Shown: positions 17,181-27,780 of the stretch, piece after piece | Layout: every line of letters begins with the position of its first letter | Position numbering within the stretch: the first letter of the stretch is position 1 | Origin: JAEUMD01 sp050250815 | Lineage (GTDB): Bacteria; Pseudomonadota; Alphaproteobacteria; Rhizobiales; Hyphomicrobiaceae | Length of the DNA: 64,000 nt | Assembly (NCBI GenBank): GCA_050250815.1 | Contig: JBFWNY010000017.1 | Location: 1 to 64,000 of the forward strand | Direction: 5' to 3' | The notes under the pieces: generated by a model | What the model saw: the letters and a program-made list of their open reading frames with translations, nothing else | Databases searched by the model: none | Told to the model about the DNA's origin: nothing | Position numbers and translations under genes: made by a program

Positions 17181-20100
17181 TCAAGCTCCCGAACCATTGA
17201 CCAGTGCCTTGGCCTGACCGATCCAATCCTCGCGATCGATGCGGCCCTTGAAGCTCAGCAACTCGTCGAAACGGGCGACGTCCGTGCGGGTCCAGCGGGC
17301 GATCTGCGCGATGCTGTGCACACCGTTGGCGGCGAGCTGCGCAGCGACCACCGGGCCGATGCCGCGGATCACCTGGAGATCGGCAGAGCCCGTCGCGGGC
17401 GCCGCGCGCCCGTCGGCAGGCGGCGCCAGAAGCGCTGCCTTGGCCTTGAGGTGCGGCTTGGTGCGCTGGGCGTGCGTCTCGCCCGCTCCACTTGCCGTTT
17501 CGCTCGCGGCTGGGGCCTCCGTCTCCCCGGAACGCCTGCTGGCGGCGACGACGGCGCCCTCCGCGGCGAGGCGTGCCACGTCGCGACTGTTCTTGCGTGG
17601 TTGCGGCTTGGGTGCAGCGGCCGCTTGATCGTCGGCAGCCGTCGCGGTGATCGCTGCTGCTGAAGCCGCCGCCGGCGAAGCGCCAGCCGGCACCAGTCCG
17701 CCGCCGTTCGCGGGGCCGCCCGCATCGGAGCCGCCGGGGGCCGCGCCGCCGGAAGAACCACCGCCGCTCGTCCCGCCGCCCTTGGGGCCGCTACCCTTCG
17801 GTCCGCCCGTGGGGCCCGTCGGGTCGGCGCTGCCGCCGCCGGCCGAGCCACGGCGGTCGCTAGGTGCAGACCGGCCCAGCAGATGCGAGAACGCTTCCGA
17901 CAGTGCCGACGCCGCGCCGCGGCCGGGTAGCGGCTCGCTCGGCCAGACGCCGCGCGACAGGAGATGCCGCAGGGACTCGGCAACGAATGCCGTGAGCCCG
18001 GCGCCGAATGCGACCGCCTTTCCGGCGATGCCGCTCTCGGGGCGCTTCACCGACGTCAGCTTTTCGGCGGCCGAGCCCAGGCGCGACAGCATGCCGGGGC
18101 GCTCCGGCTTAGCGGCGCGCGCTGCCATCGGCGTGTCGTGGGTCGTGGTCGCGGGCGCGGCATGGCCTGCGGCCATGGCCGGTACGCCGGCATGGGCATC
18201 GTCGTAGGGCTCGTCGAAGCGGTTCTGCGTCGAGAAGGCGCCCGCCGCGCGGTTGCAGGCAATCGGGATGACGATCAGGGTCAGCGCCGTCGACACGATG
18301 GCGCCGAACAGCAGCGAGATCGCCATGCCCTGGAAGATCGGGTCGGTGAGGATCGATGCGGAGCCCGCGATGAGAGCCAATGAGGTGATTACGATGGGCC
18401 GCGTTCTGGTGCGCGCCGCTTCGATCACCGCCTCGCGTACCGGCATGCCGTCCGCGATGGCGTGCTTGGAGAAGTCGACGAGCAGGATCGAGTTGCGCAC
18501 GATGATGCCGGCGAGCGCGATCCAGCCGATCATCGAGGTCGCGGTGAACTCGGCGCCGAACAGCCAGTGGCCAGGAATGATGCCGATGAGGGTGAGCGGG
18601 ATCGGCGCCATGATGATGCCTGGCAGGCGGAAATTGCCGAACTCCATCACGACGAGCATGTAGATCAGGATCAGGGCCGCCATGAACGCGAGGCCCATGT
18701 CACGGAACGTCTCGTAGGTGACGGTCCACTCGCCGGTCCACTCGAACCCCGACTTGAAGTCGTCTGACGGCGGGCCGATGAGCGTGCCGGAAAGCTGCAC
18801 CCCATCGGGTGTCTTGTAGTCCTTGAGCAGCTTGGCGATCTCGATCATGCCGTAGACGGGCGCGGCAAGGCGGCCAGCGACTTCACCGGTCACGTACTCG
18901 ATGGAGCGCAGGTCCTTGTGGAAGACGATCGCGTCCTGCGGCTGTCGCTCGAACGTGCCCAGTTCCGACAAGGGCACGAGGCGATTGTCCCGTGTCTGGA
19001 TCGGCAGTTCACCGAGCTGAGCGAACTGGCTGCGCACTTCGAGCGGCGCCTGGATGATGATGAAGCGCGGCTCCAGCTCGCGGCCGACCTTGACCGCGCC
19101 CAGCTTCTGGCCGCCCATTACCATGGCGAGCTGCTTGGTGATGTCCTCGGTCGTGACGTTCTGATACTCGGCCTTCTGCTGGTTGACGACGAACGACCAC
19201 GTGTCGTGCGGCGCCTGGATGTAGTTGTCGACGTCGACGATGCTCTCGGCCTTCTTGAAGATCTCAGTGAGGTCGTGTGCGACCCTGCGGCGCGTCGCAT
19301 CGTCGGGACCATAGATTTCGGCAACCATCGTCTGCAGCACCGGCGGGCCCGGCGGCATCTCGACGACCTGAATGAGCGCACCGAACTTCTGCGCGATCGG
19401 CGTCAGCTTGTCGCGCGCCTCGACCGCCACCTGATGGCTCGAGCGCTTGCGGTCCCGCTTGTGCAGAAGCTGAACCTGGATGTCGCCTTCCCATGGCTTG
19501 TCACGCAGGTAGTAGTGGCGGACGAGGCCGTTGAAGTTGAACGGAGAGGCGCTGCCGGCGTACGTCTGCACGGCCGTCACCTCCGGCAGCTTCAGCGTCT
19601 CCTGCGTCAGCTCGTTGATGACGTTGGCCGTGACCGGAAGCGCGGTGCCCTCCGGCATGTTCACAACGATGTTGAACTCGGGCTTGTTGTCGAGCGGCAG
19701 CATCTTCACCGTCACGCTCGTCGTGTAGAAGAGCATGCAGCACAGCAGGAACACGATCCAGATCGCGATGCGGAACAGGCGTGCCTTGGCCGGGCTGTCG
19801 AGCAGCGGCGCCAGTGCCCAGTGGTAGAAGCGCGACAGCCGCTCCGAGAAGCGGTGCTCGGACTCCTCCATCTTGTGCAGGTCCTTGAGGCTCGGCCGGA
19901 TGCGGATGGCGAGCCAGGGCGTGAAGATGAAGGCGGCAAACAGCGAGAAGATCATCGCTACCGATCCCAGTACCGGGATCGGCATCATGTACGGGCCCAT
20001 CATGCCCGATACGAAGCCCATCGGCAGCAGCGCGGCGATGACGGTGAACGTCGCAAGGATCGTCGGGTTGCCGACCTCGCGCACAGCGTCGACGGTCGTC

Positions 20101-21455
20101 GGTGTGTCGATGCCGCCCTTGAGAAGCCATCGCCGGTATATGTTCTCGACGACGACGGTCGCGTCGTCGACCAGGATGCCGATCGAGAAGATGAGCGCGA
20201 ACAGCGACACGCGATCGATGGTGAAGCCGAGCAGCCATGCCGAGAACACGGTAATGAGGATCACCACCGGAATGACGACGAGCACGACGATGGTCGGGCG
20301 CAGGCCAAGGAAAAGGTAGATGAGCGCGCACACCGCACCGGTGGCGATGAACATCTTGAGCAGCAGCTCGTTGACCTTGTCGTTGGCCGTCTCGCCGTAG
20401 TTGCGCGTCACCTCGACGTGGACGTTGTCGGGGATGACGGTGCCCTTCAGCGTCTCGAGCTTTGCGATCACGGCATTCGAGACGCTGACGCCGTTGGTGC
20501 CGGTCTTCTTGGCAATGGCGATGGTGACGGCCGGCGCGCCTGCCGTCTTGACCGCTGCGTCCTTGGCCGCGGGGCCGGTGAAGTACTGGACGAAGCTCTG
20601 CGCTTCCGCTGGTCCCTCGATCACCTTTGCGACCTGACGCACGTAGACGGGTGCGCCATTGCGCACGCCCACGATCAGGCTTTCGATGTCGCGCGCATGC
20701 TGCAGGAAGCGGCCGGTGTAGACCTGATAGTGGCCGCCGCCAGTTTCGACGTTGCCGATGTCGGAGCGGTCGTTGGCGGCGCTGATGATCTGGCCGAGCT
20801 GGGCGACCGAGATTCCGTAGCCCTTGAGCCGCTCGGGCATCACCTCGACGCGGATGGCTTCTGGCCGGCCGCCGACGATAAAGGAACTGGCGGTGTCGTC
20901 CACCGTCTTCAGCCGCTGCATCACCTCGAGCGCGATGAGGCGAATGCTGGAGTCGTCGAGCTGGTGCGACCAGAGCGTGAATGTAACGGTGGGCACGTCG
21001 TCGATGCCGCGCGGTTTGACCAGCGGCTGGGAGACGCCCGGTGGGATCTTGTCGAGGTTCGAGGCGAGCTTGTCGTACAGCTTGACGAGCGAGGGCTCCA
21101 TCTGCTGGCCGACGTCGAACTGCACGGTCACCATGCCGCCGCCACGCTGCGAGGCGGAATAGACGTGCTTGACGCCGTGGATCTCGCTCATCATGCGCTC
21201 GAGCGGGTCGGTGGCGAGCGAGGCCACCTGCTCGGAGGAGGCGCCGGGGAAGGAGAACATGATGTCCACCATCGGCACCGAGATCTGCGGGTCCTCCTGC
21301 CGCGGCGTGATGACGAGGCCGAGGAGGCCGAGCAGCAGCAGCGCCGCCAGGAACAGCGGCGTCAGAGGCGAATGGATGAACATCTTCGCCATGCCGCCGG
21401 CGACGCCGAGCGACTCTGCCTGATGGGTTTGGGTCTGGCCGTTGGCGTTGGACAC
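17181..21455 (-). CDS. RND-family efflux permease with C-terminal helix-hairpin-helix extension
   Basis: The first roughly 1070 residues form a complete AcrB-type permease. TM1 is followed by a porter domain, the proton-relay Asp pair lies in SIGILVDDATVVVENIY (TM4), and TM10-11 carry RNSILLVDFSKHA. A 350-residue extension follows: amphipathic helices, a Gly/Ser/Pro linker, and a terminal domain (LQVIRGIGPVVAAQLAANG...LSFKGRIDREDW) of the helix-hairpin-helix type otherwise found at the ends of NuoE or L21 in Alphaproteobacteria. The start (GTG, 21455) is uncertain; an ATG at 21536 is possible. It pairs with the MFP gene upstream, and no outer-membrane factor is in the operon. Confidence 0.88.
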   Translation of the reverse strand: MSNANGQTQTHQAESLGVAGGMAKMFIHSPLTPLFLAALLLLGLLGLVITPRQEDPQISVPMVDIMFSFPGASSEQVASLATDPLERMMSEIHGVKHVYSASQRGGGMVTVQFDVGQQMEPSLVKLYDKLASNLDKIPPGVSQPLVKPRGIDDVPTVTFTLWSHQLDDSSIRLIALEVMQRLKTVDDTASSFIVGGRPEAIRVEVMPERLKGYGISVAQLGQIISAANDRSDIGNVETGGGHYQVYTGRFLQHARDIESLIVGVRNGAPVYVRQVAKVIEGPAEAQSFVQYFTGPAAKDAAVKTAGAPAVTIAIAKKTGTNGVSVSNAVIAKLETLKGTVIPDNVHVEVTRNYGETANDKVNELLLKMFIATGAVCALIYLFLGLRPTIVVLVVIPVVILITVFSAWLLGFTIDRVSLFALIFSIGILVDDATVVVENIYRRWLLKGGIDTPTTVDAVREVGNPTILATFTVIAALLPMGFVSGMMGPYMMPIPVLGSVAMIFSLFAAFIFTPWLAIRIRPSLKDLHKMEESEHRFSERLSRFYHWALAPLLDSPAKARLFRIAIWIVFLLCCMLFYTTSVTVKMLPLDNKPEFNIVVNMPEGTALPVTANVINELTQETLKLPEVTAVQTYAGSASPFNFNGLVRHYYLRDKPWEGDIQVQLLHKRDRKRSSHQVAVEARDKLTPIAQKFGALIQVVEMPPGPPVLQTMVAEIYGPDDATRRRVAHDLTEIFKKAESIVDVDNYIQAPHDTWSFVVNQQKAEYQNVTTEDITKQLAMVMGGQKLGAVKVGRELEPRFIIIQAPLEVRSQFAQLGELPIQTRDNRLVPLSELGTFERQPQDAIVFHKDLRSIEYVTGEVAGRLAAPVYGMIEIAKLLKDYKTPDGVQLSGTLIGPPSDDFKSGFEWTGEWTVTYETFRDMGLAFMAALILIYMLVVMEFGNFRLPGIIMAPIPLTLIGIIPGHWLFGAEFTATSMIGWIALAGIIVRNSILLVDFSKHAIADGMPVREAVIEAARTRTRPIVITSLALIAGSASILTDPIFQGMAISLLFGAIVSTALTLIVIPIACNRAAGAFSTQNRFDEPYDDAHAGVPAMAAGHAAPATTTHDTPMAARAAKPERPGMLSRLGSAAEKLTSVKRPESGIAGKAVAFGAGLTAFVAESLRHLLSRGVWPSEPLPGRGAASALSEAFSHLLGRSAPSDRRGSAGGGSADPTGPTGGPKGSGPKGGGTSGGGSSGGAAPGGSDAGGPANGGGLVPAGASPAAASAAAITATAADDQAAAAPKPQPRKNSRDVARLAAEGAVVAASRRSGETEAPAASETASGAGETHAQRTKPHLKAKAALLAPPADGRAAPATGSADLQVIRGIGPVVAAQLAANGVHSIAQIARWTRTDVARFDELLSFKGRIDREDWIGQAKALVNGSGA

Positions 21456-21591
21456 GATACGCTTCAACCCTGCTAGTGCTTCCTCGCTACCCGCGTCCGG
21501 CTTGCGCGGACTTCGGGCTCGGCTGCTCGATCTCATTACGAATGGTGAGGCACTGCGGGGCGCGCCCGCATTCGCGTCACCTTTCAGAAGT

Positions 21592-22722
21592 TCACTGTCG
21601 CTGCGCGGTGCTCGCTGGCGCCTCGTTCTGCAGGATCACCTGCTCGCCGCCGTCGAGCCCGGAGAGGACGGAGATCCTCCCGTCGGGCAGCGCCGATCCG
21701 ATGCGAACGACGCGCAACGTCGGCTTGCCATCCTTGAGGATCATCACAGCCGGTAGGCTGCCGCGCCAAACGATCGCCTCACGCGGCACGGCCGGCTGCA
21801 CCGAGCCATGCGAGCTGGCGTCGGGGATCATCACCTCGGCATACATGCCCGGGCCACCGGGCAGCCCGGAGGGAAGGTCGAACTTGACCGTCACCGTGTG
21901 GCGCGACGTGTCGGCCATCGGGAAGATCTGCGACACGCGCGCCTGCACCGGGATGCCCTGGCCGACGTCGATGCGTGCAGGCAGGAACTCGCCGATGCGC
22001 AGGCTCGAAACGAGGCCGACGGGCACTTCCGCCTGGATGCGCAAATAGGCGACGAAAGCCACGCGCATGAGCGGCTGGCCGGGTTGCACGGTGTCACCCT
22101 GCTCGACCATCTTCTGCACGATGACGCCGTCGAATGGTGCGGTCAGGCTGGCGTCACGGATCTTGGCGTCGAGCGCTTCGATCGTCGCCTTGGCCTGCAG
22201 GATGGCGCTGCGCGCATCGTCGATGCCTTTGGCCTGGCCATAGAGATCGGCGTAGCGACGCATGTGCGGGTCGTTGGGCCCCGAGTACTGGCCCGAGAAC
22301 GGCCGCATGAAGCTGTCCATCATCGACGGCAGGCCCATGCCGGTAGGCTGGCCCGTGCGCGGCGAATAGAGTTCGCGCGAGTACTGCACGTGCGCATTGC
22401 GCAGCGAGGCCTCCGCCGACATCAACGCCGCCTCGGCGGCGCGGCGCTGAGCCTGCAGTTCGTCGTCGTTGATGGCGACCATCACCTGCCCGGTGCGGGC
22501 CGGATCACCCTCGCGGCCGGCGACCAGCTTGACCTGTCCGGGGATCTGCGCGGTGAGCGTGACTTCCTTGTAGGGCACCACGGTGCCGCCTACCGTCGTC
22601 ATGTGGCCGGAACGCTCGACCGTCACGGGCGCGGTGCGGTAGTCGGCGGCCTCCGCGACCACCGGAACCGTTGAAACCAGCAGGGCCGCCGCCAGCGCGG
22701 GAATGAGCCTCTCGATACGCAT
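21592..22722 (-). CDS. RND efflux periplasmic adaptor (membrane fusion protein)
   Basis: The 376-residue protein has a signal peptide (cleavage near VVAEA|ADY), then a lipoyl-like half motif, an alpha-hairpin (about residues 80-185), the second half motif (LTAPFDGVIVQKMVEQGDTV) and beta-barrel and membrane-proximal domains. It would connect the inner-membrane pump to an outer-membrane channel. The hairpin contains an unusual Met/Pro/Gly-rich insertion (TGMGLPSMMDSFMRPFSG). Its ATG overlaps the stop of the SCP2-like gene (TAATG). Confidence 0.9.
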   Translation of the reverse strand: MRIERLIPALAAALLVSTVPVVAEAADYRTAPVTVERSGHMTTVGGTVVPYKEVTLTAQIPGQVKLVAGREGDPARTGQVMVAINDDELQAQRRAAEAALMSAEASLRNAHVQYSRELYSPRTGQPTGMGLPSMMDSFMRPFSGQYSGPNDPHMRRYADLYGQAKGIDDARSAILQAKATIEALDAKIRDASLTAPFDGVIVQKMVEQGDTVQPGQPLMRVAFVAYLRIQAEVPVGLVSSLRIGEFLPARIDVGQGIPVQARVSQIFPMADTSRHTVTVKFDLPSGLPGGPGMYAEVMIPDASSHGSVQPAVPREAIVWRGSLPAVMILKDGKPTLRVVRIGSALPDGRISVLSGLDGGEQVILQNEAPASTAQRQ

Positions 22723-23120
22723 TACACCCTCGCCATGACTGCAAAGCTCTTGAGGAATGGTCCCGCCATGCGCGGGTCCTTGATCATCGCCGCGTAGTCG
22801 CCAACCACGAATTGAAGGCGCGACGACGTGAAGGCCATGCCGATGCTGATCATGCCCGGCGGCGAGCGGAACCAATCGCTCCACGTATCGGGATCGGCGC
22901 GCAGGTCCCAATCCAGCCGCTCGCCCTTGTAGGCGCGAGCTTCGACGACCTTGCCGTTGCGCACCTTGAGCAGGCCGCGTGGACCGCTCTCGCCACGGAA
23001 ACCATAACCGATGAGCGCGTCGAAGCCGATCCGCCCCAGGGCGTCGATCAGTTCTGGCTCGCGGTTCCAGGCCTCGCGAAAGCCCGCCATCCACACCGGG
23101 GAGAACAACTCTTCAGGCAA
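22722..23120 (-). CDS. SCP2-like small lipid-carrier protein
   Basis: The 132-residue protein resembles the sterol-carrier-protein-2 fold: an N-terminal helix (PEELFSPVWMAGFREAWNR), a beta-sheet with LLKVRNGKVVEA, and ADPDTWSDWFRSP as in SCP2-like proteins. Such domains bind hydrophobic ligands. The start is a TTG: it is preceded by GGGAGG at 5 bases spacing and no better ATG exists. Being first in the operon with the pump suggests it presents or buffers a lipophilic substrate; that is inference. Confidence 0.75.
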   Translation of the reverse strand: MPEELFSPVWMAGFREAWNREPELIDALGRIGFDALIGYGFRGESGPRGLLKVRNGKVVEARAYKGERLDWDLRADPDTWSDWFRSPPGMISIGMAFTSSRLQFVVGDYAAMIKDPRMAGPFLKSFAVMARV

Positions 23121-23192
23121 CGCAACCTCCCTCGGGCGCCTGGGGTCTGCTGCCCGGCTGCCCCATCCTATGCGAGTATTCGCGAATTGCGA

Positions 23193-23208
23193 TGCAATGC
23201 GTATGCCA
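23193..23208 (-). promoter_or_regulatory. Sigma-54 (-24/-12) promoter of the SCP2/MFP/RND operon
   Basis: On the minus strand the sequence TTGGCATACGCATTGCA matches the RpoN consensus YTGGCAYRNNNNTTGCW, with the GG and GC dinucleotides at the required spacing. The predicted start point near 23182 leaves a leader of about 60 bases before the TTG start codon at 23120. A sigma-54 activator gene lies immediately across the spacer. Confidence 0.85.
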
Positions 23209-23252
23209 AGCGTTAATGGCCCGGAAATCCGGGGGTTTCAGCGTTTCATTAC

Positions 23253-23381
23253 GTTGCGCGACCTGCAACACGAAAGCGCAGACTGGTATGAGCAATGAAA
23301 TTTAACCGGTTGGTGGCATTCACGAAAATGACAGAACGCAATTCGTGCGTGTTGCGCAACGCCGCAAGCATTGCAACAATG
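23253..23381. promoter_or_regulatory. Candidate upstream activator sites for the sigma-54 activator
   Basis: Inverted repeats built from GTTGC/GCAAC half sites recur in the divergent spacer: GTTGC-N7-GCAAC at 23253-23269, GTTGCGCAAC at 23351-23360, and CATTGCAACAATG at 23369-23381. They lie 70-200 bases upstream of the predicted start point, the usual range for enhancer-binding proteins. Confidence 0.5.
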
Positions 23382-23457
23382 CCGTAGCAAGCCAGCGATC
23401 GCTGAAGAATCCGCGGCTGCGAGGAAACGCACGGTCCCCCGTGACGGAGGGTGGCTG

Positions 23458-24888
<1,431 letters not shown>

Positions 24889-24928
24889 GCCGCACTGCGG
24901 TCTTCAGGTCGGCGAAGCCGACGGGTCG

Positions 24929-25804
24929 TCAGCGGGCCGGCGTCGCCGCGGCCGTCTGCTGCGCTGCGCGGCCGATGAGGTCAGCGATCAGAATGCCGTC
25001 CCCCGGATTGAGGCCGTGCCCGCCTGCGGTGACGTAGACCTCCGAGCGGCGGGCCAGGGCCGGCACCGCGTTCATGTCCTGGCTGACGCCATCCACCACG
25101 CTGTCGCCGGCCAGCGGCGCGCCGCCGTTCGTGCGCAGGACGGAGATATAGCGCATGTCGGGATGCGGCTGGCGGTTGAGCCAGCCAAGGGCGGTGCCGG
25201 GACGCTCACGCCACAGATCCTGATAGAGAGCCTGCGAGCGGTTGATCGTGGAGGCGCCGAAGAAGGGTGCTACCCAGGACAGCGGCGAGTTGCCGATCAT
25301 CGAGCCCACTTCGGCGGTGGCGGTTCCCAGGTGCGGGCTCGCGATGGTCAGGAGCGTAGCGGGCTTGACGCGCTGATCGGTGACGGCGGCAAAACGTGCG
25401 ACGACGCCGCCGGCGGAATGGCCGACGACATGCAGCGGCTCGCCGGAGTGACGGCTGGCGACCTCGACGAGCGCATCGCCCAGCACGCGCGCCTGCAGCG
25501 CGACCGGAGCCTCCGTCGGCAGCTCCACGGTATAGAAGCGCTGCTTTCCTGCTGCGGTGATCGGCTGGGCGCGGAAGCGGCCGTCCGGAGCCAGCGCCAG
25601 GTGACCGGCATCCTGGAAACCGCGCGCAACCAACGTTTGAGCGATGCCGGTCGCACGGTAGCTGTTGGCCGACCCCAGGTAGCCCTGCACCAGCACCAGA
25701 GTGTCGGCATGGGCCGTCGCCTGCGCGGCGACCGCCAGGGGCAGCGCGGCGATGGCCGAAGCGATCGCGGTACGGGTACGGCGGTTGAGTGACAGCCTCG
25801 GCAT
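24929..25804 (-). CDS. Secreted alpha/beta-hydrolase lipase
   Basis: The 291-residue precursor has a signal peptide (about residues 1-33, ending ATAHA|D). The oxyanion-side motif LVQGYLGS and the nucleophile elbow GHSAGG with Ser at residue 130 identify a triacylglycerol-lipase-like alpha/beta hydrolase. A plausible catalytic His lies in TAGGHGLNPGDG near the C-terminus. AGGGAGA precedes the ATG. It is convergent with the sigma-54 activator gene. Confidence 0.85.
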   Translation of the reverse strand: MPRLSLNRRTRTAIASAIAALPLAVAAQATAHADTLVLVQGYLGSANSYRATGIAQTLVARGFQDAGHLALAPDGRFRAQPITAAGKQRFYTVELPTEAPVALQARVLGDALVEVASRHSGEPLHVVGHSAGGVVARFAAVTDQRVKPATLLTIASPHLGTATAEVGSMIGNSPLSWVAPFFGASTINRSQALYQDLWRERPGTALGWLNRQPHPDMRYISVLRTNGGAPLAGDSVVDGVSQDMNAVPALARRSEVYVTAGGHGLNPGDGILIADLIGRAAQQTAAATPAR

Positions 25805-26347
25805 GGTCGTCTCCCTGATCGGTTTATGCGCCGCTCCGGTCGTTTGATGCGTCCGGCCGAGCAGCGGCCTTGTTTCGCCCGGGATGTCCCAGAAGGTCCC
25901 GGCCACTAATATTAGTATATGCGAATTTTACGATATTCTGTGACCTAATCACAGATCGGCTAAAGCGCCGTGCGACGAAATGTCGAGAGCGGCTGGAGCT
26001 TGAATGCTGCTGTGCAGCAATCGTCTCAGCATCCAAATCAAAGCGCGCGTCAATTTCGCTAGTAGCGCCGAAGCTAAGGTCGGGTGCTCACCACCACGAT
26101 CGTTTTTGCAATGCAAAATCAGCCGAAAATGCAGCGGATTTTGAAGCACCAGGAGAATGTCCGGCAACGTTAATCTCGTTCATTCGAATACAGGAATGTG
26201 CTATTAACCAAGCCGCGTCTCGACGGCCGCCAGCGCGGCGCGTTGGGGCGTGCTGGTCCAGGCGCCGCCGCGTCTGGGTTAGCTCGAGTTCGACAACAAG
26301 GCGTGCCGGAACCGAAGAACGGTCCGGTCCTCGTAGGGAGTGACGTC
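25805..26347. other. 543-bp intergenic region with AT-rich divergent promoter zone
   Basis: No credible gene is seen. The segment at about 25905-25945 (ATATTAGTATATGCGAATTTT) is much more AT-rich than the surroundings and probably holds the promoter of the lipase gene on the minus strand (TATACT is a possible -10). The right part leads into the next plus-strand gene. Short open frames here lack ribosome-binding sites and normal codon use. Confidence 0.4.
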
Positions 26348-26707
26348 ATGAAGAAGGCTTTTGCGGCAGCCGTGGGTTTGGCGGCCCTGGTGGCATCCAC
26401 GTCGGCGTACGCCGATGCCTCGATGGTCGGCAAGTGGAAGTGGGAAGGCTTCACCATCGAGTGCAAAGAGGGTGGCGCCAACGGTATGTCGTGCATCGTC
26501 GTCGACGGCCCGAACAACAAGGGCATGGAGATGATCAAGTCGAAGCTCGAGTCTAAGGACGGCGCGTACGTCGGCCAGGTCGCGCACCCGCAGACCGGCG
26601 AGACGTACAACGCCAAGATGAAGGCCGATGGCCCGGATGCGTTCAAGATGGACGGCTGCACGGCGGCCGGCGCTTGCGCGTCCGGCACGTTCACGCGCAT
26701 CAAGTGA
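26348..26707 (+). CDS. Small secreted DUF2147-like protein
   Basis: The 119-residue precursor has a signal peptide (cleavage about residue 22, TSAYA|DASM) and a small beta-rich mature domain: MVGKWKWEGFTIECKEGG at the start, YVGQVAHPQTGETYNAKM in the middle and a short Cys-containing end. Layout and motifs resemble DUF2147 secreted proteins, whose function is not established. A good intrinsic terminator follows. Confidence 0.65.
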   Translation: MKKAFAAAVGLAALVASTSAYADASMVGKWKWEGFTIECKEGGANGMSCIVVDGPNNKGMEMIKSKLESKDGAYVGQVAHPQTGETYNAKMKADGPDAFKMDGCTAAGACASGTFTRIK

Positions 26708-26746
26708 TTTAGGAACGGTTGCGCCGGGCGGTTGCCCTGCTGTTAA

Positions 26747-26776
26747 GGGCCGGACGCCATAGCGTCCGGCCCTTTC
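26747..26776 (+). terminator. Intrinsic terminator
   Basis: GGGCCGGACGC, a CATA loop and GCGTCCGGCCC form an 11-bp perfect stem followed by TTTCC. It ends the small secreted-protein gene. Confidence 0.85.
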
Positions 26777-26955
26777 CACTTTCATGGGGCCATCTGCGAG
26801 AATGCGGTTGCCATTGAGTGCGCGGCCAGAACTCTGACCGGCGCGCCGCCTGTCTGGCAGCGCGATGCACAACGGCAATCTGGGCGCCGTCAACGAGAAC
26901 GAGGTGGAGAGCGACAAGGCGGGGGGAGGCGGCTTGCCCATCCCCCACCCATGAC

Positions 26956-27309
26956 TCACGCCGTGCGTGTCCGTCCGCCGAAGAAGCCGAGGATCAGGGA
27001 GGCAACGAGGAAAGCGCCGCCGATCTGCCAGAACGGCACCAGGATGAATTCCATCTTGTCGAAATCGCCGAAGTTGATCTTGGGAGTCATGCCCAGCAGT
27101 ACGCCGGCCAACTGGCAGGCGAGAAAGAATACCGCGAGCGCAAGCAGCACGCGCCCGGCGAGCAGGATGTAGCCGCCATTGCTCGAGCGGAACATCATGT
27201 GCGCGATGAGCAGAAGGAAGCCGAGCGCGGTAACGCCGGCGCCGATCCACACCATCGGCTTCATGGCCGGCATCATCATAATCATCATGTCGATCATGAA
27301 CTGTCTCAT
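26956..27309 (-). CDS. Small integral membrane protein with three predicted helices
   Basis: The 117-residue protein starts with a Met-rich segment (MRQFMIDMMIMMMPAMKPM) and contains hydrophobic helices at about residues 18-40, 47-73 and 87-110. GGAAGG precedes the ATG. I recognise no family. The Met-rich N-terminus is odd and could be a simple signal anchor or a soft-metal ligand set. Confidence 0.65.
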   Translation of the reverse strand: MRQFMIDMMIMMMPAMKPMVWIGAGVTALGFLLLIAHMMFRSSNGGYILLAGRVLLALAVFFLACQLAGVLLGMTPKINFGDFDKMEFILVPFWQIGGAFLVASLILGFFGGRTRTA

Positions 27310-27780
27310 TGTGCCTTCCTCCCAGACGGCGCGGCGCGCTTTTGTTGTGGGAGGCCGCCGGCTCGCGCGCGAACGATCTCCTCTTCGGATTGGACCGTCA
27401 CTCTACCACGGCGTGCTGTAGTCCATCAGCCGCAACGGCACATCGCGGCGCGTGACGGTTCGTCGCGATGGGTCCGCGGCAAAGCTAAGCGTGCTTCGTG
27501 TGGGTGCATCAGGCGATCCGTTGCGAAGGTAAAGAGCGACCGGTCGCGGGAAGCGTGTGACACCTTTGCGGCGCAACATGGCGACGACTGCCGTGGCGGC
27601 ACACGACGCGAAGGCAGAAACGATCGGGCGACTCAGGACTTGCGCCCATGCCGGGCAAACCGCATCATCGACCCGCTGACCCGGCGCAAGAGCGGGCCGC
27701 GAGAGGAAACGCAACGAACGAGTCGTCGTGCAGGCACCCGCGCCAGACGCCGGCACGCACTTCCGGACAAGGACGGCATC

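Noticed and set aside
18918..21476. 852-residue open frame on the plus strand opposite the RND permease
   Set aside because: It is the antisense shadow of a strongly conserved pump gene; the translation is His/Arg/Asp-rich with no domain, as expected for a GC-rich antisense frame.
25870..26343. 157-residue plus-strand frame in the spacer before the DUF2147-like gene
   Set aside because: No ribosome-binding site, composition unlike a protein, no domain, and it spans the AT-rich promoter zone of the lipase gene.
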